Positions 8,748 through 19,100 of a DNA stretch of 64,000 bases are shown one piece after another; the first letter of the stretch is position 1, and each line of letters opens with the position of its first letter. The stretch comes from Methylotenera sp. (GTDB taxonomy: Bacteria; Pseudomonadota; Gammaproteobacteria; Burkholderiales; Methylophilaceae): the NCBI RefSeq assembly GCF_029945705.1, contig NZ_JAQSDC010000038.1:1-64000 (forward strand), given 5' to 3'. Both the position numbers and the translations under genes were made by a program. The notes beneath the pieces were generated by a model. The model had not been told where the DNA came from. It made no database searches and saw nothing but the letters and a program-made list of their open reading frames with translations.

Positions 8748-9059
8748 ATGGTTCAATTTGTTCATCCATCTACACAAGATATTACTTTGGCAGGGTTGCT
8801 TGGTGCACTTGCAGATCCAATGCGCCTGCGTATTGTTAGTAGCATGCTTCAAAGAGATGGCTGTATGTCTTGTTCTGAGGCTGCACCTTGCCCCAATATG
8901 GCAAAATCTACGCTATCTCATCACTTTCGCATCTTGCGCGAAGCTGGCATTATCCACACAGGTAAAGTTGGTGTGGAAAATCGCAATGTCTTGCGTATTG
9001 AGGATATCAATAGTCGCTTTCCTGGCTTGTTAGAGCAGATTCTAAAATTTGGTGGTTAG
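8748..9059 (+). CDS. ArsR-family winged-helix repressor
   Basis: A 103-residue single-domain winged-helix protein. The segment ALADPMRLRIVSSML and the recognition helix in MAKSTLSHHFRILREAG are typical of the ArsR/SmtB family. Cys39, Cys42 and Cys48 precede the recognition helix and might sense metal or thiol stress, but they are not the classical CxCxxC arrangement. The ATG at 8748 was chosen over a TTG 36 bases upstream because the promoter's -10 box lies between them. It probably represses itself and the divergent SDR gene. Confidence 0.86.
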   Translation: MVQFVHPSTQDITLAGLLGALADPMRLRIVSSMLQRDGCMSCSEAAPCPNMAKSTLSHHFRILREAGIIHTGKVGVENRNVLRIEDINSRFPGLLEQILKFGG

Positions 9060-9503
9060 TAAGGCATGCATTGCACTCATATTGTGCAATGTGCTTATTT
9101 AAGTGATAGTTAAAGACTAATTTAGTCATTTCAGAAGTGTCGTTTAAGGCAACTATTGCAAAATCACTTTGAATTACAAGCAAATTTAATCAATTAAAAG
9201 ATTAGATTAAAATTTATTTAATCTAGCTAGCTTTCATCCTTATCCCATGCTCCCTGCGGCCAATAACGAAGATGTAAATGGTTTTATAAAACCGTAAAAT
9301 CTGATAGAAAAATGCGCTTTATTCAAGGATTAAATGCGCAATCTACCTATAAAATTACACTTTATTACATATAGTAATCAGTCACTTGGTATGTAAATTG
9401 CTAATGTTAATTCAGGTAATGCAGCTTTAAATGTACTGTTAATTTAATTTTACGAGGTTTTTCACTTAATTATGTAACATTCAATTTGATATTGGAGTCC
9501 ATC
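9060..9503. other. intergenic region of about 440 bp
   Basis: This AT-rich stretch between the arsR-like gene and the secreted protease holds no convincing open frame. It contains the terminator hairpin at 9067-9093, an AT-only-loop inverted repeat (AGATTAAA 9204-9211 with TTTAATCT 9217-9224), and a direct repeat of AATGCGC around 9312 and 9334. No tRNA or clear small RNA was recognised. Confidence 0.6.
9067..9099 (+). terminator. probable terminator of the arsR-like gene
   Basis: The stem CATTGCAC (9069-9076) pairs with GTGCAATG (9084-9091), extended by two wobble pairs, seven bases after the stop codon. CTTATTT follows, a weak U-tract. Confidence 0.5.
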
Positions 9504-10514
9504 ATGACAAGGTTAATGTTTGCTTTACTTTATATGTGTGTAGCAACTTACAGTTGGGCAATGCCAACCGATGAGTTAGTGCAAGACATTAGTGAACATG
9601 TTGTGAAGGTTCAAGTTGGATTAGCCAATGGAGGCTACGGTTTAGGCTCAGGCGTTGTTATCGCCAAAGACCAAGTTGTGACCAATTGCCATGTGGTTGC
9701 TAACGCAGTTTCTGTGACGATTAATGCAAAGGGCGAAAACTACAGTGCAAGCGCCCTTAAGCCAGATTGGCATCATGATTTATGCATTCTAAAAGTTGAA
9801 GGCCTTAATCTGCCAATAGCTAATATCGGCTCAAGTCAAAATCTTAAATACGAACAACCTGTTTACTCTGTTGGGTTCGCAGGGTTTTCACCACGTGCTA
9901 ATGCGACATCAGGCTTTGTTAAAGGCTTGTACCCTATGGATGATAGTGTGGTAGTGAGAGCTAGCAACACTTTTAGGTTAGGTGATAGTGGCGGCGGGGT
10001 GTTTGATGAGTCTGGTAATTTAGTGGCTATCATCACAGTTAAAAGCCCTGGCCATAATGCTTTTTATTACAATATGTCTGTTGAGTGGGTAAAGCATTTA
10101 CTCAATCAACCTGAGCAAAGTATTGTCAGTGTGAGTGAGTTGCCATTTTGGGCAGAATCTGAGGATAAATGGCCGTTTTTTATGCGTATTGTTCAGCCCT
10201 TAAAAACTGAAAACTGGGAGATGCTGAATAAAATTGCTTCAGCATGGTATGAAAAAGAACCGAACACTTCAGAAGCCTTGTTTTATCGCGCTGTTGCTGA
10301 GTTTAGTTTGAAAAATGAGGCGAGGGCTGAGCAACATTTTAATCAAGTGCTCGTAAAGAACGGCAATAACAGTAGCGCGATTTATTATTTGGGCTTAATC
10401 GCGGAGAATACTGGTAAGCACATGGAAGCATTGAACTTGGTTGCCATGCTGGATAGTTTGGATCAAACGACGGCAGGTGAGTTAAAGGTGGCAATGGGCA
10501 TAGCCGAAAATTGA
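9504..10514 (+). CDS. secreted trypsin-like serine protease with C-terminal TPR-like repeats
   Basis: A 336-residue protein with a Sec signal peptide (cleavage likely after YSWA, residue 19), then a trypsin/HtrA-like protease domain with the full triad: His63 in TNCHVV, Asp92 in HHDLCIL and Ser162 in GDSGGG. Residues about 215-336 are helical and TPR-like, with paired helices such as EALFYRAVAEFSLKNEARAEQHF. There is no PDZ domain, so it is not a classical DegP/DegQ. The start has GGAG at the right distance. It probably acts in the periplasm on protein quality control or processing of a partner bound by the repeats. Confidence 0.82.
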   Translation: MTRLMFALLYMCVATYSWAMPTDELVQDISEHVVKVQVGLANGGYGLGSGVVIAKDQVVTNCHVVANAVSVTINAKGENYSASALKPDWHHDLCILKVEGLNLPIANIGSSQNLKYEQPVYSVGFAGFSPRANATSGFVKGLYPMDDSVVVRASNTFRLGDSGGGVFDESGNLVAIITVKSPGHNAFYYNMSVEWVKHLLNQPEQSIVSVSELPFWAESEDKWPFFMRIVQPLKTENWEMLNKIASAWYEKEPNTSEALFYRAVAEFSLKNEARAEQHFNQVLVKNGNNSSAIYYLGLIAENTGKHMEALNLVAMLDSLDQTTAGELKVAMGIAEN

Positions 10515-10577
10515 ACAGTTAAGTCAATGTCTTCATCATCTTAAGCTATGATTCTGTGCGAGAGCCTAAATAATAGC

Positions 10578-12947
10578 CTAAGGCACAAACTCTACAACGA
10601 CTTCACGGCTATCGGATTGGCCCGCATTATCTACCGCACGTAACAAATAATGCCCCGCTTTTTGGGGTGACCATGCGATGCCCGCACCAGCCTCGCTTTT
10701 CGCAATAAAAGAATTGTCAGCAAACCAGTAAATAGCACCTTGACCGCCACGACTGGCCTTAAGCGCGATAGTTTCTGGCTTACTTAAACGTATGGTGTAG
10801 GAGACGCCTCTGAGCGGCGAAGTGATTTGCGGTTTATCGTCGATGACTTGGCTGATATTATTGCTACAACCTGTTGGCAGCGCTGGTGGTACTCGACGTG
10901 GCATACCTGCTTCACGGAATAGCCGCAACATATCCGAGCTCCAAAACTCAATGATTTCCTCTCGCGTATTTGCCCCCGCACCACAGACAACTTGGTTGGT
11001 CGTGTTATCAAAGTAAACTGGTCTATGTAGCGTGCTAATTTTTATGGGTGATTTGCCTGGAATAAACCAAGTTTCACTGAGATTTTTACAGTATTGATTG
11101 GGCAGGTCTCCACTTGCAGTACAAACTTTTACTTTGGTTAAAGTGCGCGGTGCCATTGCCTCAATATCAGTTTTTGGGTTTAATAAATGCTGATGACGTA
11201 GGCTATCCAGAATCTGAAAGAATAAAGGTGCTGCGGTTTTGATGCCGATAAAGGCTGGATTAGGTTTGCCGTCGAAATTACCCACCCACACCGCTAATAC
11301 ATTGTTACCGCTTACGCCTACCGTCCATGCATCGTGGAAACCCCAAGAGGTGCCAGTTTTCCAAGCGGTTTTGTATGGGTCAGGTTCGCCAGTGTCTGGC
11401 CGAGGATTTTGCCGCAACATATCTAGAGTGATATACGCTGACTCTTCACTTAATAGTGGAAAAGTGGCTGAATCTTGTTTTGTTAAGCGATAAGGGGCAA
11501 AGCGACCGTGGTTGGCCAACATGGCGTATAAGCTGACGAGTTCCTCCATCGTTAGCTCACCACCACCTAATGCGAGGGCTAGCCCATAATGAGATTCACT
11601 TTTTAAATTGCTTACGCCTGCATTCTTCAAAAAGTCGTACAAACTAGGCTGAGTGAGTTTCGAGGCTAAACTCACCGCAGGTACATTGCGAGAACGGATT
11701 AGTGCATCTGTTGCGTTAATTGGGCCGATAAAACGACCGTCGAAATTTTCTGGACTGTATGGACCGAAGCTAGTTGGCGCATCTTTTAAAATGCTGGCAG
11801 GGTGAATCAAACTTTGATCCATTGCCAAGCCATATATAAATGGTTTTAAGGTAGAGCCTGGCGAGCGTTTGGCGGATGTTCCATTTACCTGCCCGTCTAT
11901 CACTGCGCTAAAATAATCAGCCGAGCCTACTAAGGCTTTGACTTGCATGTTTTTTGCATCGTACAAAACAGCGCTGACATTGCTGATGCCTAAGTTTTTA
12001 TTATTCTCAATGTAGCTAGCAATCATGCGTTCGAGTGTGGCTTGAGCGTGAATATTTAAGCCCGTGTGTATGGTTGCTTGATTGCGGTGCTCGGCAAGCA
12101 ATGCATCAGTAAAGTGCGGGGCTAGAAAAGGTAAGTTTTGGTTGCTTAAACGTTTGGCTTCTTTTAATGATTGCGCTGGCAAGCGCATGTCAGCCGTATA
12201 TTTAGCATCTTCTGGATGTTGAGCTAACCAGTCTTGCCATAAGCGGCTTCTAGCTTCATTTAATTGTGCGTTTTTGTTACTAATGCTTAGGCGTTTGTTA
12301 GGATTTTGTGGAATTACTGCCAGCGTCATCATTTCGGGCAAGTTTAATCGGCTTGCGGGTTTGTTGAAGTAAAACAGGCTAGCGGTAGCGATGCCTTTAA
12401 TGTTGCCACCATAGGGCGCAATATTCACATAAGCTTCGAGAATGTCGTGCTTGGAGTAACGTGACTCTAACCAAATTGCCGCTAGTATTTGCTTTAGCTT
12501 GCCGCCTACTGTGCGAGAGTCAATGCCGTATAAGCCGCGAGCCAACTGCATGGTGATGGTGGATGCGCCTTGGCGAGAACTGCCAGAATAAGTGCGTGCC
12601 ATGCCACGTAACAACGCGATAGGATTAACGCCAAAATGCCAGTCAAAATAGCGGTCTTCATATAATTTAACTGCTTCAGCTGCGTTAGCGTGAATGTCTT
12701 TTAACGGCACCCATAGTTGGTATTGTGAATCTGAGGCTAAGGTGAGCCGTAGTAAGGTGCCATCGGCTGCATAAATGGCGGTGGAGTGAGGGATTAAGCT
12801 TGAAAGCGAAGGTTTAGGACTCAGGCGGAGCCCCGCAAGCACTAAACCTAAGAGTGCAACAATGATTAACGGTTTTTTGATTATGCGAGTAGTTAGCTTA
12901 AAAGCTAACCAAAACTTTACGAGTCGCCGTTGTTTAATATCATTCAA
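10578..12947 (-). CDS. pbpC: penicillin-binding protein 1C
   Basis: A 789-residue bifunctional peptidoglycan synthase anchored by an N-terminal membrane helix (about 25-42). The glycosyltransferase domain carries the catalytic Glu97 in EDRYFDWHFGVNP. The transpeptidase domain has the active Ser365 in STLK, SRN at 419-421 and KTG at 530-532. The C-terminal BiPBP_C-type domain (about 700-789) is characteristic of PBP1C. It lies about 240 bp downstream of the alpha-2-macroglobulin gene, the usual neighbour of pbpC. The pair is thought to act together in periplasmic defence and cell-wall repair. A paired-hairpin repeat separates the two genes. Confidence 0.95.
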   Translation of the reverse strand: MNDIKQRRLVKFWLAFKLTTRIIKKPLIIVALLGLVLAGLRLSPKPSLSSLIPHSTAIYAADGTLLRLTLASDSQYQLWVPLKDIHANAAEAVKLYEDRYFDWHFGVNPIALLRGMARTYSGSSRQGASTITMQLARGLYGIDSRTVGGKLKQILAAIWLESRYSKHDILEAYVNIAPYGGNIKGIATASLFYFNKPASRLNLPEMMTLAVIPQNPNKRLSISNKNAQLNEARSRLWQDWLAQHPEDAKYTADMRLPAQSLKEAKRLSNQNLPFLAPHFTDALLAEHRNQATIHTGLNIHAQATLERMIASYIENNKNLGISNVSAVLYDAKNMQVKALVGSADYFSAVIDGQVNGTSAKRSPGSTLKPFIYGLAMDQSLIHPASILKDAPTSFGPYSPENFDGRFIGPINATDALIRSRNVPAVSLASKLTQPSLYDFLKNAGVSNLKSESHYGLALALGGGELTMEELVSLYAMLANHGRFAPYRLTKQDSATFPLLSEESAYITLDMLRQNPRPDTGEPDPYKTAWKTGTSWGFHDAWTVGVSGNNVLAVWVGNFDGKPNPAFIGIKTAAPLFFQILDSLRHQHLLNPKTDIEAMAPRTLTKVKVCTASGDLPNQYCKNLSETWFIPGKSPIKISTLHRPVYFDNTTNQVVCGAGANTREEIIEFWSSDMLRLFREAGMPRRVPPALPTGCSNNISQVIDDKPQITSPLRGVSYTIRLSKPETIALKASRGGQGAIYWFADNSFIAKSEAGAGIAWSPQKAGHYLLRAVDNAGQSDSREVVVEFVP

Positions 12948-13022
12948 TTGATGTCTACTATTAAGTCTGGTTTTATCAGTTCAAACTTTGTAAGTAAAGA
13001 GCCGCAAACATCCGCAAAACCA

Positions 13023-13126
13023 TCATTCCCGCGTAGGCGGGAATCCAGACAGAAAGCACCACTAAAGTATTTCATGACTATCACTGATATTGAACCCTAA
13101 CTGGATTCCCGCCTGCGCGGGAATGA
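13023..13126. repeat. paired-hairpin MITE-like repeat, copy A
   Basis: A 104-bp element with 26-bp terminal inverted repeats (13023-13048 and 13101-13126; 25 of 26 positions complementary). Each end is itself a hairpin of the form ATTCCC-N8-GGGAAT, the pattern described for Neisseria dRS3 repeats. The 52-bp interior matches copy C (52865-52968) without gaps at about 36 of 52 positions. It sits between the alpha-2-macroglobulin gene and pbpC and encodes no protein. Confidence 0.85.
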
Positions 13127-13188
13127 CGAGCTTAAGAGAAGTTTATGAAAATTACACCATTAAATTAATTGATAGTAGTGCGCTTAGT

Positions 13189-16100
13189 TTATTTTCCAGC
13201 ACGTCCTACAGTTAGGTTAGTAGGCAATGAGCGTGCTTGCAGTAAGCGGTTATACATAGACTCCGCATAAGCAGGCGGCACTACAAATTGCCCGCTATTC
13301 GTTGCTTTGATTTTGTAAGTGAACTCCGTAATCGTGTTGGTCACTGCGCCGTAAAACACCACTCGGTCTTCACGAATATCTGCATAGCTTGGTTGCCAGC
13401 CCCCGCCAATGCCCAGCGGACTTGTCCAGCTTGACGTTTCTGGTGCAGAACCTTCTTCGCTGTATTCGCCATCTTGGCTAATCGAACTGTCCGTTTCGCT
13501 TACCGCAGCTTGTAGCACAGGCTCGAAGCCGCCCGGCAACAAATCTACAATCGCCACATCATCTACATTGCCGTCAATCGAGCGAATTTTGATGTGCACA
13601 GTAATCTCGTCGCCCATGGTAATAGATTTTAACGCGGCACCTTTATCATCGGTATATTCACGGATGATTTCCATGCCTTGTTTTAAGGCGGTGCTTGGCG
13701 GCTTCATGTCAAAACCGGACTCTGTTACTGCATAGAATAACGGCAAGCCACTTGGTCCTTGTAACTTCAAGCGCGCAGTGTTTGGCGAGAAGTTTACCAG
13801 TGGTGCAATGCTATTTTCTGGCAGTTTGAGCGCGGTGACTTTGCCTTGCTTGTCTATTGCACTAATGCCCATTTGCCCTACAACCTTTGTGCCAGCAACG
13901 TTCACATAAGCGTCAAAACCAAGCAGCGCATAAGACGATGACAATGTGTTAAAACGCCCCTCAGATATTGGCTGCATGATGTTGTTTAACGCGCCGCTTG
14001 ATATATCTTTAACCTTTTCTGGAAAGTGGCGTGACACTAAGTAAAGCGTTTGTGCATTTCGCACCACGTCATCGTAATAATGCCCGTAGATCGGTTTTTG
14101 GCTGCTAGCATTTAACAATTTAACGGGTTTAGCTATTAAGTCACTTGCTACGGCATGTTGTTGTAATAGCTGATAGCTAGCGGCAAGATAAGCCGCAGTT
14201 AAGTCTGAACGCCACTCTTTGAAGCTGCTGTCAGTTAAAGCTTTAGCATCTAAGGTACTACGCAAGCTTGCTAGCAATGGCGTGGTGACTGTGCCTTCGC
14301 GAGTCAGCAGATAAGTTGCGTAAGCGCGTACACGCACGGCATCCAAGTTTTCTGCTGGGCTGGCGGCTAAAATTTGCAAATACTCCAAGCCTTTTTTCAG
14401 CATGTCGGCAGGTACTTCTTCACCCACATTCGCATGGTCACGCGCCTCTAGCATCATGTGTACTGCATAAACGCTGGCGAACTCGTCTGCACCTACGCTA
14501 GCATCCCACAAACCAAAGCCACCTTCAGCATTTTGACGTGTGCGAAGTACGCTCAAGGCGTTTTCAAAGTTACCTTTTTTCGTGCTAACGCTAGCCAATA
14601 GCTCAGGGCGTTTTTTAAGCACGATGATAGGCATGACTTGGCTGACCAATTGCTCAGTACAGCTATGTTCATAGTTGGCTAAGTAATCAAGTAAGCCGCC
14701 AGAAGCCACTAATGGCAACGGTGAAACGCTGGCTTGTTGTTTACGATATTCTGCAAACATAGCGCGTTTCACGTTGACTTGTGTATCGCCTTTAAAGCTG
14801 CCAGTTTGCAGAATGGTCATGTGCGGCGTTGATGGACGCACACTAATTTCAGTGCCCAATTTCGCAGACTTATCGCCGATATTGGCCGCAAATTCAATTC
14901 TAGCTGAGCCCAATTTAGCGTCTGCGCCTTCTTTGACTTTAAGTTTATAAAGACCAGTACCTTCACGCAATTCACCGATTTTTAACACTTGTTTTGCTGA
15001 ACCCACCAACTCAAAGGCTGGCGAAGCGACAAGATTAAGGGTGACTGCGGCATCTTTGCCTGAACCTTTGACGTTGTTAGATACGCCAACACTCACATCA
15101 AATGTATCACCTGGCGTGACGGTGAGTGGTGCGTTTGGTGACAATACAAAGTCACCACGTACTAAGGCATCGCTAGTGGTAATGCCAATGCTAGCGTCGT
15201 TCACCATGACTGCGATGATGCGCATTTTGCCGTTGAATGTTTCTGGCACCGTGTAGCTAAACTCTTTGCTACCAGACACATCGACAATGCCAGACCAATA
15301 GACGGCTGGCTTGTCAGTTTTACGTTTGAACGGATTCAAATGTTTGCCTAAAGCGCCATCGGCATCGCCGCCCGGTGCGGTTGCAGCCATGATTTTTTTG
15401 AATTCAGGTAAGATTAAATCCAAAATTTGTGAAGTTGAAACTTCCAATTGTCGTTTTTGGAAGAAGAAACCAAGCGCATCTGGATTTTTATATCTTGCGA
15501 CTTGCAATATGCCTTCATCTACCGCAAACACCACTGCACGACCAGGTTTAGCCGCATCCAGCTTCATTCTCAGTACTTGACCTGGTTTGATGAGTGACTG
15601 GCTACTGAGTTTCAGTGTATTGGTGCGCTGTGCCAAACTTGTTACAAATGGCACAACCCCATATGAAAGCGGACTAGTGAAGATTTCATCCGAACTTGGG
15701 TCTCGCACAAACTGCACGCTCACATAGCCGTTGCCTTCAAAGTCTGCAGGCAGCTTGATTTTTTGCACCGAAGCTTGCGAATCAGCTTTAAACCATTGTT
15801 GTGCATACACTTTGTCGCGCTCAATAGTAATTAAACCAGCACCCACATAAGGCGCGCGAATGCTTACGCTAATCTCTTGGCCTGGCGCATAGTCTTTTTT
15901 ATCTAGCACCAGTTGCAGTTCAGCATTGCGCTCTAATGAGCGGCTGACATTGCCTAGGCCCGCCACGCTATATTCCACACGGTTAAGCTCTAAGCCGTCT
16001 TTGTTTTTAAGCACGTAAGCAAAGTCGCCCGGTGTTTCGGTGGCAAGTGCCAGACTGTTGCCCGCAGCTTTGATGCTGTAAGGTGATGCTTTAATCAGTA

Positions 16101-19100
16101 CTTCTTTTTTGCGTGATTCATACTTGAATGTACCGCTGCCTTGCTTGGTCAACACTGAAACGTATTTGCGCTCAATGAGGTTCAAGCTTAAGCCTTCGGC
16201 AGCCACTTTTTGCAAGGTTGAGTTAACTGCAATCAGATTAACACTACGTTTGCTAGGTTTGCTGACGTAATTTAAATCACCGTCGGCTTTAAAGCCTATC
16301 AAATAAGGCTGTTCTGAAATTAGCGTGGCGACTTCGGCAGAAACACTGCGTCCACCGCCAGCTTCATAGGCTTGCGCGACGATATTGAGTCTGTAGGTCG
16401 CTTTGGTGTATTTCTCTAAACCTAAGGCAAATTCTGCAACACCTTGCGCGTTACTTGTGGCATCGCTTAGCTTTTCGGTATAACCCTCTTTTGCACGTAA
16501 TGGGTCATAGAATGCGAAGTCTGCATATTGGCTAAACGCTGGGTAAGCCGGGCTGAGCGTCATAGTGGAAGTCACGCGTCTATTCTCAGCGGGCGTACCA
16601 AATAAGTTCTGCACATTGATATTAGCTTTTAAATCTTTTGGATTCAGCCAGCCTTCAGTGTTTTCAGGGTATAACGTTGCATCTTTCGCAAATAAGGCTT
16701 TTACCTTCATGCGATCGGGTTGGAATTCCTGTACTTTTACGCTGACAGAGCCTAATTGCTGATAAGGATTGCCATCTTTAACCGAGTAAAGGTTAATATT
16801 GTAAGACCCTGTTGGCGAGGTTTCTAGGGTTTTATATTCTAGCTCGTTAAAGCCGCCTGCGCCAAGCTTAACCATTTGGGTTTTCACCACTAGGCCACGT
16901 GCATCAAGCACTTCGGCTTGCAACGGCAAGCCATCTAATGCTTTAGCCCAAGTAGCAGTTTTGACTATCATGCCGATATGCATAGTGTCGCCAGGGCGAT
17001 AAATACCACGGTCTGAAAATAGGTAAGCATTTAAGCTATCTGAGCTGGCTGCATTCGCAATGCCGCCTACATCAAAACGTGAGTAGTCTAGGTTTCTGTC
17101 ATAGTGATTAATCGGCAGGAAGCTTAAATCTCCCGCTTTTTTCACAATATATAAAATAGGTGAGCGTTCACGTTGTAAGCCATCAAGCTTAGTAAAGTTA
17201 ACGCGACCATTGGCATCAGTCGTTTGGCTAAAGATGGATTGACCATTCTTAGCAATCACCTCAACCGTAGCGCCAGCCACTGGCAAACCAGTATGAATAG
17301 ACTGAACGTAAACCACTTGGCTACCATCGAGTTCTTTTTTGGCGATTAAGCCTAAGTCAGTGACAAGAATCAGTCGTTTATCAACAAAGGCTTCTGGGTT
17401 TTGATTCTCCGATGGGTTGTAATCACTACTATCATCAACTTGTTCGCTTGCTTGTTCACCCGCTTCAGCATTTGCTTCTTTTTTAGGTTTGTATCCGTGA
17501 ACCGTGAGTAAGAATACACCACGCTTGTTTTGATTAGAATCTAAGCCTTCACCTTTGCTTAGGTAATCACTCAAATCTAGCGCTTCGTAATGCGCTTTGC
17601 CCGCTTCTAAATGTAAGGGAATGTTTTTCTCAAAACGCTCACTCAAGTTATCACCATCAAGATAATAATTGAATGATGGGTCGCTGAAATTACCGCTAGA
17701 TTGCGTAATGAGATGTTGCAATTGGCCCGGCAGAATGCGACCAATTTCCATTTTAATGCCAGGTAAGTCGCGTGCTAATACCGCCACTTTGCGTTCGCCG
17801 CTGAGCGCTAATAGTGAGCCTTGGCTGAGAATTTTCACTTCTGCTGGAAAGACGGGTACTTGCAATATGCGCTGCTGAGTTGCGCCTAATTGATAGCCAC
17901 CAAATGATTTTAAGCCTTTGTCGATTTGCACATAAATATAGCTGCCAACATCTGCTTTGTATTTAAATGAATGAGCTTCTATGTTCTCGCGCTCGGCAGG
18001 AATAGCTTCTAAGGCAAGGGGTTTGCCCGCTGCCAGTACTGCTTCGGTAATGTCTTTGGTGTTAGACCAAGCATGCGGATACTTTAACTCCTCTGGCGTG
18101 CTGACCAATTTGTTGCGTGGCAATACCCATGCCTTAATATGGCTCGCCATGTCTTTTTCATTCACCGCAGCAGAGGCATTAAGTAATAGAATTTGCTCAG
18201 GCTCGTTTTGGTCATTAGACACCACAATTGGGCTGACCTCATTAATTAGCAAGCTATATAAGCCTGGCACATTCACGCTTTGTGTTAAAGCTTTTTCAAA
18301 TGGTTTGCCACCAGTGGCGGCTTTTAAGCCCTCATCAACAGTCACTTCTAACACGCTATCATCTTTAGGAATCGCGAGTGGGGCGGAGTGGATATAGGCG
18401 TTGAGCTTTAATTTATCGTAGCTTACGACGAATGGAATCTTGTCAGAACCAAAGCTCAATAAGCTGTTTTTATTACTACGCATTTTTAGCGTAATACTTT
18501 TTTCTAGTTTTACAGTGTCTACTGGGTGCGTAAAGTTAAGGTTAACCACTACTTTTTTCATGGCGGCATTGATAGGGTCTTGATAAAACTCGCTATTGCT
18601 AATGCTGGCAATAAATAATGGCGAAGTGAACTCTATGTCCCATTTGTCTAGCAATGTTTTAGGTGTCAATGCTTGGGCATTTAAGCTTACTTTGTAGTCA
18701 GTGCCTACTGGCCAGTCCGCTTTTGGCTGAAATGACAGCTCATTTTCAGACTCCCATTTCCACGCACCTTCGATTTTTGGCATGATATTCACGCCAGTAG
18801 CAATCACTTTTCCAACGTTTTCAATTGGCGCGACGGAGCTATCAAAGCTTAATTTGAAAGGGTTTGGCGGTAAATTGTCTTCGATTTGTGTTCTGGTCGG
18901 TACGGTCACAGTTACTTTTACGGTCACAGGCTGTGGTCTAGATTGATACCAAGTCCAAGCCTGCCAGCCGCCTGCACCAAGTGCGACAATTAAAGCAATA
19001 ATGCCTAAACCTTTGAGTGGTTTTTGAATGAGGGCTAGGCGTAGTTGATTAAGCTTGTCCCCACACCATTTCATCCATGCAGGTGCTTGATAATTGACTG

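Noticed and set aside
13023-13126. Simple Rho-independent terminator between the alpha-2-macroglobulin gene and pbpC
   Set aside because: The hairpins lack U-tracts and the structure recurs as a full 104-bp element elsewhere, so a repeat explains it better.
17981-18397. 138-codon open frame antisense to the alpha-2-macroglobulin gene
   Set aside because: It is a shadow of a strongly supported gene, with no family features, ribosome-binding site or neighbours.
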